A DNA stretch of 64,000 bases. Source: Moellerella sp963519845 (GTDB lineage Bacteria; Pseudomonadota; Gammaproteobacteria; Enterobacterales; Enterobacteriaceae). The notes beneath the pieces were generated by a model. It saw nothing but the letters and a program-made list of their open reading frames with translations, was not told the origin of the DNA and ran no database searches. The stretch covers positions 62,001 through 126,000 of the forward strand of contig CAUQNX010000009.1 in NCBI GenBank assembly GCA_963519845.1, in the 5' to 3' direction. Below, one piece after another: positions 34,188-43,012 of the stretch (its first letter is position 1; each line of letters begins with the position of its first letter). The translations under genes and the position numbers were made by a program.

Positions 34188-35291
34188 TTAAAAAGCATTA
34201 GGTCGATAGCGTAACGAGTTGACAATTCTATCCCAGATTTCAATCATCTGCAGCTGATTATACTGGCTGTTTCTATTGCTGTTATGCATCAAAAAAGATA
34301 GCCATGGGTGTTGATATGATGCAATAGATTCATTTGCAAATAAAATAAAATGATAGGAAGGAATAAAATCTTTCTGTTTGCCATATTTTTGTTTACCTGA
34401 AATCAACCACTCTTGAGCAGGAATATTCCCTAGCAGTAACTTGCCTTTTTTTATGGTTTGTTGTTTTGCTTTAGAAAGAGCCCCATAAACATCAGTACTT
34501 CGATTAAGCAAAGTATCATCAGAGCCAACAACCAGATCATCAAATTTAATTGCGAATAAAAAATCATTATTTTTATATGCAAAAGCGAGGTTGTTTTTAT
34601 GTATATTGCTATCGTCAGCAATAAAACCATTAGGAATACATAAACCTTTATCAATTGGAATGTTTTCATCTTTTCTTCCGTATAATCGGGATATTAAAGA
34701 TTTCATATCGACTAACTTTGATTGTTTTGTGTTCATGTCAAATTCAGAAAAGCCTGCTCTCACATAAGTTTGTTTTTTTTCTGCATATTTAGAATTTGAG
34801 AGATCGAGTATATTTGTTGTGATAATGAAAGCTACATTGTCAATATACACATGAGCCTCTAAAATACGATCTGAATCATTTTCACCAGATATATTTCTAT
34901 CAAAAATAATTCCTTTATTATCAGGTAATCTAATTACTTCTTTAATAAAAGGTGCATCTTTCGGCTTATTTTGAGGTTTATTGATTGCGTTATTAAGCTC
35001 TTTTTCCCTTAATTCAATACGTTGTTTAAATGCGGGAGGGTAAATTGGTTGACTTTCTATTTTAAAATCATCAATAAAAATAAAATCATTAGCCTGATTA
35101 TTAAGTGACTTAGGTACATCTATAATATAACGGCCAATACACTGTGGTTTAGTTGCTATAAATAATTGATCTATCATAATTTTGTCCTTTTCAGTTAGGG
35201 AAGGATTGTTTTTATTGAGTAGCCATCCGCTAAAAAAGAGCAAGAAAACCATAATACCTAAAAATATTTTAAGACGATTATTGAATTTCAT
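34188..35291 (-). CDS. Tli4-like T6SS immunity protein, first copy
   Basis: 367 aa. I chose the ATG at 35291; an in-frame TTG ten codons earlier is less likely. The N-terminal hydrophobic stretch (IFLGIMVFLLFFSGWLL) has no good cleavage site and may stay as a membrane anchor, unlike the second copy. Tli4-type blocks are KPQCIGRYIIDVPKS, the FLIARNIS-like GIIFDRNISGEND, KGLCIPNGFIADD and WDRIVNSLRYRPNAF. The start overlaps the lipase gene by 14 nt, the usual tight effector-immunity coupling. The effector pairing is inferred from family and adjacency. Confidence 0.85.
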   Translation of the reverse strand: MKFNNRLKIFLGIMVFLLFFSGWLLNKNNPSLTEKDKIMIDQLFIATKPQCIGRYIIDVPKSLNNQANDFIFIDDFKIESQPIYPPAFKQRIELREKELNNAINKPQNKPKDAPFIKEVIRLPDNKGIIFDRNISGENDSDRILEAHVYIDNVAFIITTNILDLSNSKYAEKKQTYVRAGFSEFDMNTKQSKLVDMKSLISRLYGRKDENIPIDKGLCIPNGFIADDSNIHKNNLAFAYKNNDFLFAIKFDDLVVGSDDTLLNRSTDVYGALSKAKQQTIKKGKLLLGNIPAQEWLISGKQKYGKQKDFIPSYHFILFANESIASYQHPWLSFLMHNSNRNSQYNQLQMIEIWDRIVNSLRYRPNAF

Positions 35292-36981
35292 TTGGTGGAA
35301 TATCCTTAACCATTTTGGCAATAGCTCTTAGTGTAAATTGAATGGCGGGTTTATAGGAAATCTGAAATAAGTCCGAGACCTCATAGGCACTTTGATGCTC
35401 TACTTTAGTAGCAAGAATACTTTTAACTGAACTACTCTTTTTTATAGCATCAAATGATTCAATTGGAACGGTACCATCCCCTTGACTTTCTGATGAAGTA
35501 AGTCTGAATTCTTGAAGGTGGTGCCCAAGTTCACTTACACGCTTATTTTTTGTCGGTGGTTCATTGATCCCAGAATGCAGCGAAAATTTGAGAGTAGAAG
35601 GTATTGGTTGCCATGTTAATTTGCTGTCACTTTTTTCCTTATTTCCATAAAAAACATAGGTTTCAGGGTGATAACCTGCATTTTCTAAATCATTCATAAA
35701 TGTTATAACGGGTCCCTTCATTAATTTAACATAGTCCAGCCAGTTGTCATCACTAATTGCTTTTTCTTTATCGATAATATCTGATTGATATAATTTCCAC
35801 CAAGCTTCTTCTTGTAGATAAATTTCACGAAATGGATCTTTATTTTTAGGTAAAATCAAATCATTGTCATGATAATCACTTTTAATTGTTAACCATGGAG
35901 AAGGATACTTTGGATGTGGCAATAACTGCAATGCAGCAGGTGACCTTGCTAAAACAGGCATTAACTCCTCAGCTGTTGCACCAAGAACATGACCTGCGGT
36001 GCCCATAACACCTTCACCATCTGCACCTACTTTCATTCTACGATAGGCGGCAGGGGAACCTAAATCTGGAATAACACCATGAACAATACCAAGGATTTTA
36101 TCTTTCATCCCTAAAACTTGGGAGGCATGGCGAGCAATCAATCCTCCCATAGAATGAGTGATGATAATCACTTTTTCTTGTGCTAGGCCATAACCATGCT
36201 TTTCCCTATATAGCTTCAATACGTCATTAATGTATATTTCGAGTAATTCTGCAGAGATTTTATTATCTTGTAACCAATTATAGCCAAAAACATGGACAGG
36301 AAATAAAAATTGCTTAAAGTGGTTGAGTTCACCAGACGTTAATAGTTGCTCTTTTTCTTTTTCATTTGTATTAAGTTTCTCATCAACTAGCTTACTCAAT
36401 GTGCCTTGATAATTAATTTTGATGTCTGTTTCTATTTCTGTTTCTGGGTCTATATACCGATTGTACTTTTTATAATTTAGAAGGTCTGCTTGCCAATCGT
36501 CAATTAATGCGCCCTGAAAAACACTCAAAAAGCGGTCATAACTGAATGATAGTGCCGCTCCCCAATTTCGTTCGTATCGACTTGGAAATAAGCAACCATC
36601 ATCAGAAAATGGAGTATATATCTTGTCTTCTATATCACCACGATTATCCACAATTGTGGTACTTGGATTAAGTAATTTTCGCCGTTGATGGCCATTTTTA
36701 GAGTGCCAATCCCAGTAAACACTAGCTAAAGAATCTCCTCGCCAAATTTCTTTTTCACTAGAATCATTTGACATTAGGTTAGTCCCCATTATTCCGGGAA
36801 CAAAAATGACAGGGATGACTTTAGTTGGTGGAACAATGCATTTTGCATGGGCATTAAGGGATTTATGTTGTAATTGTATATCATCCCAACTACATTTTCC
36901 TTTTTCATCCCATTTGGGTAAATGATATGTGGTATATTGGCATTCCCCAGATGTTGTTGAGCCATTTGATTTATCAGGCAT
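35278..36981 (-). CDS. Tle4-like T6SS lipase effector (PGAP1-type hydrolase)
   Basis: 567 aa alpha/beta hydrolase. The oxyanion-side strand reads KVIPVIFVPGIMGTNLM (54-70). The nucleophile elbow is THSMGG with Ser277, followed by LIARHASQ as in PGAP1/LCAT-type lipases. GDGTVP and a downstream EHQSAYE supply likely acid and His. There is no signal peptide, as expected for T6SS cargo. It lies directly after vgrG and before two Tli4-like immunity genes, which matches the Tle4 phospholipase class (TplE). Predicted action: phospholipid hydrolysis in rival cells. The class is inferred partly from the immunity family. Confidence 0.85.
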   Translation of the reverse strand: MPDKSNGSTTSGECQYTTYHLPKWDEKGKCSWDDIQLQHKSLNAHAKCIVPPTKVIPVIFVPGIMGTNLMSNDSSEKEIWRGDSLASVYWDWHSKNGHQRRKLLNPSTTIVDNRGDIEDKIYTPFSDDGCLFPSRYERNWGAALSFSYDRFLSVFQGALIDDWQADLLNYKKYNRYIDPETEIETDIKINYQGTLSKLVDEKLNTNEKEKEQLLTSGELNHFKQFLFPVHVFGYNWLQDNKISAELLEIYINDVLKLYREKHGYGLAQEKVIIITHSMGGLIARHASQVLGMKDKILGIVHGVIPDLGSPAAYRRMKVGADGEGVMGTAGHVLGATAEELMPVLARSPAALQLLPHPKYPSPWLTIKSDYHDNDLILPKNKDPFREIYLQEEAWWKLYQSDIIDKEKAISDDNWLDYVKLMKGPVITFMNDLENAGYHPETYVFYGNKEKSDSKLTWQPIPSTLKFSLHSGINEPPTKNKRVSELGHHLQEFRLTSSESQGDGTVPIESFDAIKKSSSVKSILATKVEHQSAYEVSDLFQISYKPAIQFTLRAIAKMVKDIPPNEIQ

Positions 36982-37018
36982 TTAATTTCCTTAAAATAAT
37001 CTCGTTCTTAGAACACTA

Positions 37019-39544
37019 TTAGTTTTTATGGTTAAGTTTAATTTTTAAGCTATCAAGACCTAAACCTTTTTGCTCAGATAAGTTCCCTAATGTATCACTA
37101 GTACTAGAGCTTTTCGTTCCTTCAGCGATGATGTCAATAGGGTGTGATAAATCAGTGTTTTTCTCGCTGAAAGACTCTACAAATTGAGGTTTGACTGCAA
37201 ACTCAGAGCTTTCCCACGTTTGCATTGCTTCGTTGATACTCTGTCCACCAAATTTTTGCCAAACAGCACCACGTTCAATGATCTTATCTGGTGCTGCGCA
37301 TTCCACTGTCCCATCAGCAATCCGAATATAACCACCACCACTCGTTAAAATAATTTCCTTCTTGGCTTTAATAATGATTTTTCCATCGTGGCTACTGATA
37401 GTTAAATCTTTAAAAGCATCTAACGACATTTCATCATGCTGTGCTTCAATCGCTATTTTTCCCTGATTAGCAAAAATTTTAATACCTAACTTTTGTGCAA
37501 ATAGGCTGATTATTTCACCAGCTGCAACAGTAAATTTTTTCGCAATACTAAAATCTGCATTTTTTTGAGCAGTAGTAATTATGTTCTCGCCTGTGGATAA
37601 TTGAATGCTCTTTGGTGAGCATCCAGCAATACCCGCTGGTGCAGAGATGAGTAGGGCTGATTGTTTTAATTCGTTCAGTGTTTCCGAGAGCAACTCTTTT
37701 TGTGTTTGTAAATCAGCTAGTTCAGCTTTAGCTACATTTGCCGCTTCTTTCAATGAATCTGCTAATTGCTGAGCTTGTTTTAATTGTGCAATGGCTTCTC
37801 CCATCGCCAAAACATCCCCTCCAGCGCTTTCCTGCTTATCTGCACTGATAAATAAGCCTTTACCCGCTCGAATAGCGCCCCAGCTGTCAGTGCGCAGTTC
37901 AAAGCCATCGCCGCGTTTTTCACGTCCTTGATTGACCAAATGCCCCATATTTAACTGAGATTTGCCGCCATACTCAGTACTGAGTTTGATATGCTCTTCA
38001 CCGCGTTTATCTTCCATGCGCAGTTTATTATTGGCGGGCGTGCGGATCACATTGCGGGTGTTATTGGCGGAAGTGACGTGATCGGGGTGGCGCGAATCGT
38101 GCATTGCATGGGCGATATAGGGGCGGTCGGGGTCACCTTCGTGGAAAGCAATCGCCACTTCTGTACCTTGAATTAACGGAAAGTGCATGCCATAGGTATC
38201 GCCCGCATAAGGTTTGGCGAGACGCACCGGCATACTTTCATAACCCATCTTTTTATCATCTAGATCGGCGTCGAATTTAACCCAATAGAAGCCATCTTCG
38301 TTCTGATGAGCATAAATGTCGTTATCTTTGGCGCTAGTTACTCGCGCCATTAGCGTACCTGCAATTACCGGGCGAGGCTTAACCACCGGTCGCCAACATA
38401 GTGTTTCATGATAAGGCACAGCGTCAAATTGAATCGTCAACGCTTGCGAGCGGCTTCCCGAAAAACGCAGACGAGTGATCAGAATATCAGACTGAAATAT
38501 AGCGGGTAGCGTGCTCGGCAGTGTACTGTCTTCAATGGTCAAGACGGTTAATGGCGTCAGCGAGGGATCGTTACTTTTAGCGCGTAATAAGGTTTGGCGT
38601 GCTAAGAAACGTTCGTGATCAAGGCGCGCCCAAAAGTTAGCGGTTTCCGCATCGGGTTTGAGCTTATCACCGCGAGATAAATGACGTTGTTGATAATGAT
38701 AAACATCGCCATAGTTGATCTCTTCGCCATCGCCACGGGTCATATCCGCATCTACCGACAGCAGTGTGTCTTGTGCTTGACGATGATTGTAATCCTTAGT
38801 TTTTACCGTGTGTTCAACCACTTGATGACGTAGCGATAATTCCCAAAGACTCAATGTACCGCTGTCGCTCATACCAGAAGGGCTATTAAGCGGCAGTTTT
38901 TTATCAAACAGATAGCAGCTTTGGCGATCACCAAAATGCAAAACTTCGGTCTGAGCATCTTGCTGTAAACTAAAGGTGTAGAAAATCCCCACTTCGCTGA
39001 GAAGCCGCTCGATAAATTGGCGATCACTCTCGTTGATTTGGTTGATTTGTTCACGCTTGGGATATTCATTTTTCAGATTAAATTCGAACTCCCAACCTTT
39101 GAAATTGTGCTCACGTAAAATCTGATCGACGACGTCGGGCACCGATTGATTAAGGAAAAAACGGTGTGAACGAATTTGATGGCGTAACAGAGCAAAGAAG
39201 GGCTCAATCACCACCTGATACTGGGCTTCGTCGGCTGAGCCAGCCAAGCGTTTGAAATCAGTGATCACCCCATGAACACGCTTTTCTACCGCAGGCTCAG
39301 TAGCCAATTCAAGTAACGAGTTTTTAGGCGGGGTAAAAGTAAAAGTGGCACTGCGACGCAACAGTTGCTGCGGCAGAAAATCTTGTTGGCTTGAGGTGAA
39401 ACTCACCTGATAGCGGTAGGTGTCACTGATGGCTTCGCGGCCAGTGAAATGCTCAACGTCCAGTAAGGCATCACAGCCTTGAACATCAAGCTGATAACGG
39501 TTTTGCCCGTTGGTCAGTGATTTGGCAGTGTCAATTAGGCTCAT
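37019..39544 (-). CDS. tssI: VgrG, T6SS spike protein
   Basis: 841 aa. The gp27-like base is N-terminal, with landmarks DALLDVEHFTGREAISDTYR and INQINESDRQFIERLLSE. The gp5-like OB region follows (VRLAKPYAGDTYGMHFPLIQ, then GDPDRPYIAHAMHDSRHPD), then a helical insertion rich in Ala/Leu/Gln (about 580-625) and a beta-helix DUF2345-type blade. The last 60 residues are a polar tail, probably an adaptor or docking site for the lipase. Composition shifts to AT-rich after about 37,800. It overlaps clpV by 4 nt. Confidence 0.95.
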   Translation of the reverse strand: MSLIDTAKSLTNGQNRYQLDVQGCDALLDVEHFTGREAISDTYRYQVSFTSSQQDFLPQQLLRRSATFTFTPPKNSLLELATEPAVEKRVHGVITDFKRLAGSADEAQYQVVIEPFFALLRHQIRSHRFFLNQSVPDVVDQILREHNFKGWEFEFNLKNEYPKREQINQINESDRQFIERLLSEVGIFYTFSLQQDAQTEVLHFGDRQSCYLFDKKLPLNSPSGMSDSGTLSLWELSLRHQVVEHTVKTKDYNHRQAQDTLLSVDADMTRGDGEEINYGDVYHYQQRHLSRGDKLKPDAETANFWARLDHERFLARQTLLRAKSNDPSLTPLTVLTIEDSTLPSTLPAIFQSDILITRLRFSGSRSQALTIQFDAVPYHETLCWRPVVKPRPVIAGTLMARVTSAKDNDIYAHQNEDGFYWVKFDADLDDKKMGYESMPVRLAKPYAGDTYGMHFPLIQGTEVAIAFHEGDPDRPYIAHAMHDSRHPDHVTSANNTRNVIRTPANNKLRMEDKRGEEHIKLSTEYGGKSQLNMGHLVNQGREKRGDGFELRTDSWGAIRAGKGLFISADKQESAGGDVLAMGEAIAQLKQAQQLADSLKEAANVAKAELADLQTQKELLSETLNELKQSALLISAPAGIAGCSPKSIQLSTGENIITTAQKNADFSIAKKFTVAAGEIISLFAQKLGIKIFANQGKIAIEAQHDEMSLDAFKDLTISSHDGKIIIKAKKEIILTSGGGYIRIADGTVECAAPDKIIERGAVWQKFGGQSINEAMQTWESSEFAVKPQFVESFSEKNTDLSHPIDIIAEGTKSSSTSDTLGNLSEQKGLGLDSLKIKLNHKN

Positions 39545-42246
39545 TCTTTGGCTTCCTTATCAGTTTTATCCGCAATATCATCATCATGACTTTCAAACAC
39601 CAGCGTAATCCCTTCGTCGTCGTTATAGCCTAACACTACGCATTCGGCATTTTGATGTGCAGCTTGGCGCATCAGCAGTTGCTGGCTGAGGACAGGTAAT
39701 ATCTGTTGATTGAGCAGGCTGTCGATATTGCGCGCGCCTGTATCTGGTAATAGGCAAGCGCTGACTAGGGTGTCATATAGGGCTTCTTCGATTTTGCAGT
39801 TTAAGCGGTAGTGGCTATAGAGTCGTTTGGCGACGCTGTTGAGTTTCATCTCGACAATGGTACGCAGCGCAATGGCATCTAATGGACGATAAATAATCGA
39901 TTGGAAGCGGGCTAATAAAGCGGGTTGGAAGTGATCGCGCAGAATAGGGCGGATCAGTTCATGTAATTCGGCTTCAGTGGTTTCGGGTTGTTCATCTAAC
40001 ATCTGCATTAAATGATCCGATCCCAGATTGGCGGTCATTATGATCACTGTGTTGCGGAAGTCGATTTCGCGGCCTTCGCCATCGCGCATAAATCCTCGGT
40101 CGAAGACTTGATAGAACAAATTCAGTACATCGCGATGGGCTTTTTCTACTTCATCGAGCAGCACCACGCTGTAGGGGCGTTTGCGTACGGCTTCGGTCAG
40201 AATACCACCTTGGCCATAACCCACATATCCTGGCGGTGAGCCCTTGAGTTGGCTGACTGTATGAGCTTCTTGATACTCGGACATATTAATGGTGACCAGC
40301 GATTTTTCACCACCAAATAGAGTATCAGCAAGGGCGAGTGCGGTTTCGGTTTTCCCAATACCACTGGGGCCAACCAGCAAAAAGACGCCCAAAGGACCAT
40401 TTTCTGAGGCTAATCCGGTTTTGGCTGCCCGCAAACGCTGGACAATTGAGACCAGAGCTGTCTCTTGGCCAATGACGCGTTTACCTAATTGTTGTTCTAA
40501 TTCAAGCAGTCCGGTTTGTTCATCTTTTAACAGGCTGGATAAGGGAACGCCGGTCCAATCAGCAATTACGGTCGCGACGGTGCGCACATCGACATCCAAC
40601 CCTAACAGTGGCTCGCCTTGTTGAAGTTCGGCCAGCTGAGCTTGCAATTGTTGTGCTTGTTCGGCGGGTTGCTGCTCTTGACGACAAGCCATTAACGACA
40701 TGATTAGCGCTTTCTCTTGCTCAAAACGAACTTGAATCTGCTGTTGCTGCTCGGTAAGTTCGGCTTGTTTCTGTGCAATCTCAGTTAGTGAAGATTGATT
40801 TTCGTTATTGCCAACTGCGATATCATCGAGGATCGCTTGTTGTTCTAATTCAAGGGCATAGAGCTTGGCTTTTAGCTGGGTAAGGGGCTCTGGCAGGGTA
40901 TCAAGGCTCATACGCACGCGGGCGCTGGCGGTATCTAGCAGATCGACGGCTTTGTCGGGTAGTTGGCGGCCAGTTAGATAACGACGTGACAGTGTCACTG
41001 CTGCTTTAACCGCATCATCAGTAATATGAACACCATGATATTTGGCATAACGTGATTTAAGTCCACGCAGCATTAAGCTGGCTTTTTCATCGTCAGGCTC
41101 ATCCACTTTAACCACTTGAAAACGGCGTTCAAGGGCGGCGTCGCGTTCGAAATACTGTTTATACTCTGACCAAGTTGTCGCCGCTATCGTACGGAGTTCG
41201 CCACGAGCTAACGCCGGTTTTAATAGATTCGCTGCATCGGCTCCACCTGCCTGATTGCCTGCGCCAATAATGGTATGGGCTTCATCAATAAAGAGTAAAA
41301 TAGGTGTAGGCGATTGTTGCACCGCTTCAATCACGTTTTTTAGGCGCTGTTCAAATTCACCTTTCACGCCAGCACCCGCTTGCAATAGACCTAAATCTAG
41401 GGTGCGTAAGCTGACGGTTTTTAAGCTTTTAGGGACATTCCTTTCAGCAATTCGTAGCGCCAAACCTTCGACCAATGCGGTTTTACCTACGCCCGGCTCA
41501 CCCACTAAAATCGGGTTATTTTTGCGGCGGCGCGAAAGGATATCGACCATTTGGCGGATCTCATCGTCACGACCAAACACCGGGTCAATTTCACCATCAC
41601 GAGCGCGTTTGGTGACATCAATGGTAAATTTATTAAGCACCGCTAAAAGGGCCTCACTGAGGGTATTGCCCATCAGAGTTTGAGGTTTTTCCCCATCATT
41701 ATCTGTCGCTTGGGTCGATTGAGTGATTGAACCCATGCCTTCTGCCAGAGCCAGTTGCTGCAATTCGGGACGCTCTTCCGATTGCGCATCTAACATCGGG
41801 CGTAGGCGTTGCAGTTGGGTGTCACTTAAGGTGAGTAGCGGCCATAAGCCATCGCAGTGGATCAGTTTGGGATTGGCAGTTAGAGCTGAAAGCAGATGCG
41901 CACTGCGAATATGTTCAACATTTTCATCTAGAGAGGCGGATACCCAAGCGTTTTTAATCAGCGCAAGCAGATCTTTGGATAATTGCGGGCGGCTACGCAC
42001 TGAGCGAGGATAGTTATCAATGGTCGATAACAGGGCTTGCCACAGCGCTTCCATATCCCATTCATAGCGACGGGCTAATACAGTAATATCACTTTCACCG
42101 AGTTCGAGGATCTTGAGCAACCAGTGTTCTATCGTCACTTCAGCATGAGCACGAGTTTGGCAAAGGGAGGCGGCGGCTTCAAGGGCTTTCGCACTGTAAG
42201 GGTTAAGACGACGCAACAGCATGGCTGATTGATTTTCCATATTCAT
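39541..42246 (-). CDS. clpV: ClpV (TssH), sheath-recycling AAA+ ATPase
   Basis: Hexameric unfoldase that disassembles contracted TssBC sheaths, 901 aa. It has an N-domain with Clp repeats (about 1-160), a first AAA+ domain with Walker A GEPGVGKT and a middle coiled coil (about 425-525). The second AAA+ domain has Walker A GPSGIGKT and SEYQEAHTVSQLKGSPPGYVGYGQGG. It lacks the ClpP-binding loop motif, as expected. A start two codons inside is possible. It follows a 270-bp gap after hcp. Confidence 0.97.
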   Translation of the reverse strand: MNMENQSAMLLRRLNPYSAKALEAAASLCQTRAHAEVTIEHWLLKILELGESDITVLARRYEWDMEALWQALLSTIDNYPRSVRSRPQLSKDLLALIKNAWVSASLDENVEHIRSAHLLSALTANPKLIHCDGLWPLLTLSDTQLQRLRPMLDAQSEERPELQQLALAEGMGSITQSTQATDNDGEKPQTLMGNTLSEALLAVLNKFTIDVTKRARDGEIDPVFGRDDEIRQMVDILSRRRKNNPILVGEPGVGKTALVEGLALRIAERNVPKSLKTVSLRTLDLGLLQAGAGVKGEFEQRLKNVIEAVQQSPTPILLFIDEAHTIIGAGNQAGGADAANLLKPALARGELRTIAATTWSEYKQYFERDAALERRFQVVKVDEPDDEKASLMLRGLKSRYAKYHGVHITDDAVKAAVTLSRRYLTGRQLPDKAVDLLDTASARVRMSLDTLPEPLTQLKAKLYALELEQQAILDDIAVGNNENQSSLTEIAQKQAELTEQQQQIQVRFEQEKALIMSLMACRQEQQPAEQAQQLQAQLAELQQGEPLLGLDVDVRTVATVIADWTGVPLSSLLKDEQTGLLELEQQLGKRVIGQETALVSIVQRLRAAKTGLASENGPLGVFLLVGPSGIGKTETALALADTLFGGEKSLVTINMSEYQEAHTVSQLKGSPPGYVGYGQGGILTEAVRKRPYSVVLLDEVEKAHRDVLNLFYQVFDRGFMRDGEGREIDFRNTVIIMTANLGSDHLMQMLDEQPETTEAELHELIRPILRDHFQPALLARFQSIIYRPLDAIALRTIVEMKLNSVAKRLYSHYRLNCKIEEALYDTLVSACLLPDTGARNIDSLLNQQILPVLSQQLLMRQAAHQNAECVVLGYNDDEGITLVFESHDDDIADKTDKEAKE

Positions 42247-42481
42247 TCATTCTCTAATTTGAGTGTTTAACCCGGTGTTAGGTACGCTACCGCCCATAGC
42301 CGTTAACCGAGGCCCATAAGGTGAAGACAAAAAATAGCATTTAACGGTTTGATTTAGCATGCTATTTTCTGAGAGAGGTTTGATTGTCTAACTTGATATG
42401 ACTTAATTAAAAATTCTATTTTCGAATTGAATAAAACATTTAATTAAGCGATTTTTAATCCGGTTATTTAGCGTTAGAAGC

Positions 42482-42510
42482 AAAAAAAGCAGACGGTTTC
42501 CCGCCTGCTT
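42482..42510 (-). terminator. Strong terminator directly after hcp
   Basis: On the reverse strand, AAGCAGGCGG pairs with CCGTCTGCTT (one G-T) around a GAAA tetraloop, followed by a T run (A's at 42482-42488). It begins only 9 nt after the hcp stop. It would leave most transcripts ending at hcp and let fewer read on to clpV and beyond, giving the excess Hcp needed for the inner tube. The remaining 42,247-42,481 is AT-rich, gene-free, and may hold a second promoter for clpV. Confidence 0.85.
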
Positions 42511-42518
42511 CGTCAGAC

Positions 42519-43010
42519 TTACGCTGTTGCGCGTTCATTCCAAGAATCAGAATGAATGATGTTGCCATCTTTGTAAGTCCAAGTGATTTTTTCGTAGCGA
42601 AGCTCAATCTCTTCTAAGTGATTGTGTTTCTCTTTAGCTGGGTCTTTGATGTCGTGCATTTTTGGTGCAACTTTAACGACTTTGACGTTTTCTAATGTGG
42701 TGTTGAAATACTCCACTTCTTGGCCTGCGTCATCAATTCGATACCATTTGAATTCAGCAGTTTTCAGGGTTTGGCCTGTTGTCACTGCTTTATATAAGTA
42801 AGGCGACGATGCATCGATCTCTTTAACGAAGATAAAAGGAGTATGGATACGTGTACCTGTTAATTTACCAGTGTTGTTATCGGTAGGGATATACAGGTTG
42901 TGATCTTGAGCAACAACTTCGATGCTACCTTCACGGCTTTGTACATTAACAGAACCTTTAATATCAGCTCCGCCATCATCTTTTAGCCATAAATAAACAG
43001 GAATTGCCAT
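42519..43010 (-). CDS. hcp: Hcp (TssD), T6SS inner-tube protein
   Basis: 163 aa hexameric tube protein, single Hcp domain. It begins with MAIPVYLWLKDDGGADIKGS and carries the family blocks VVAQDHNLYIPTD, RIHTPFIFVKEIDASSPYLY and ELRYEKITWTYKDGNI. The tube is propelled with VgrG-PAAR and effectors. It lies 2 nt after the OmpA-domain gene and is followed by a strong terminator. Confidence 0.97.
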   Translation of the reverse strand: MAIPVYLWLKDDGGADIKGSVNVQSREGSIEVVAQDHNLYIPTDNNTGKLTGTRIHTPFIFVKEIDASSPYLYKAVTTGQTLKTAEFKWYRIDDAGQEVEYFNTTLENVKVVKVAPKMHDIKDPAKEKHNHLEEIELRYEKITWTYKDGNIIHSDSWNERATA

Positions 43011-43012
43011 TT

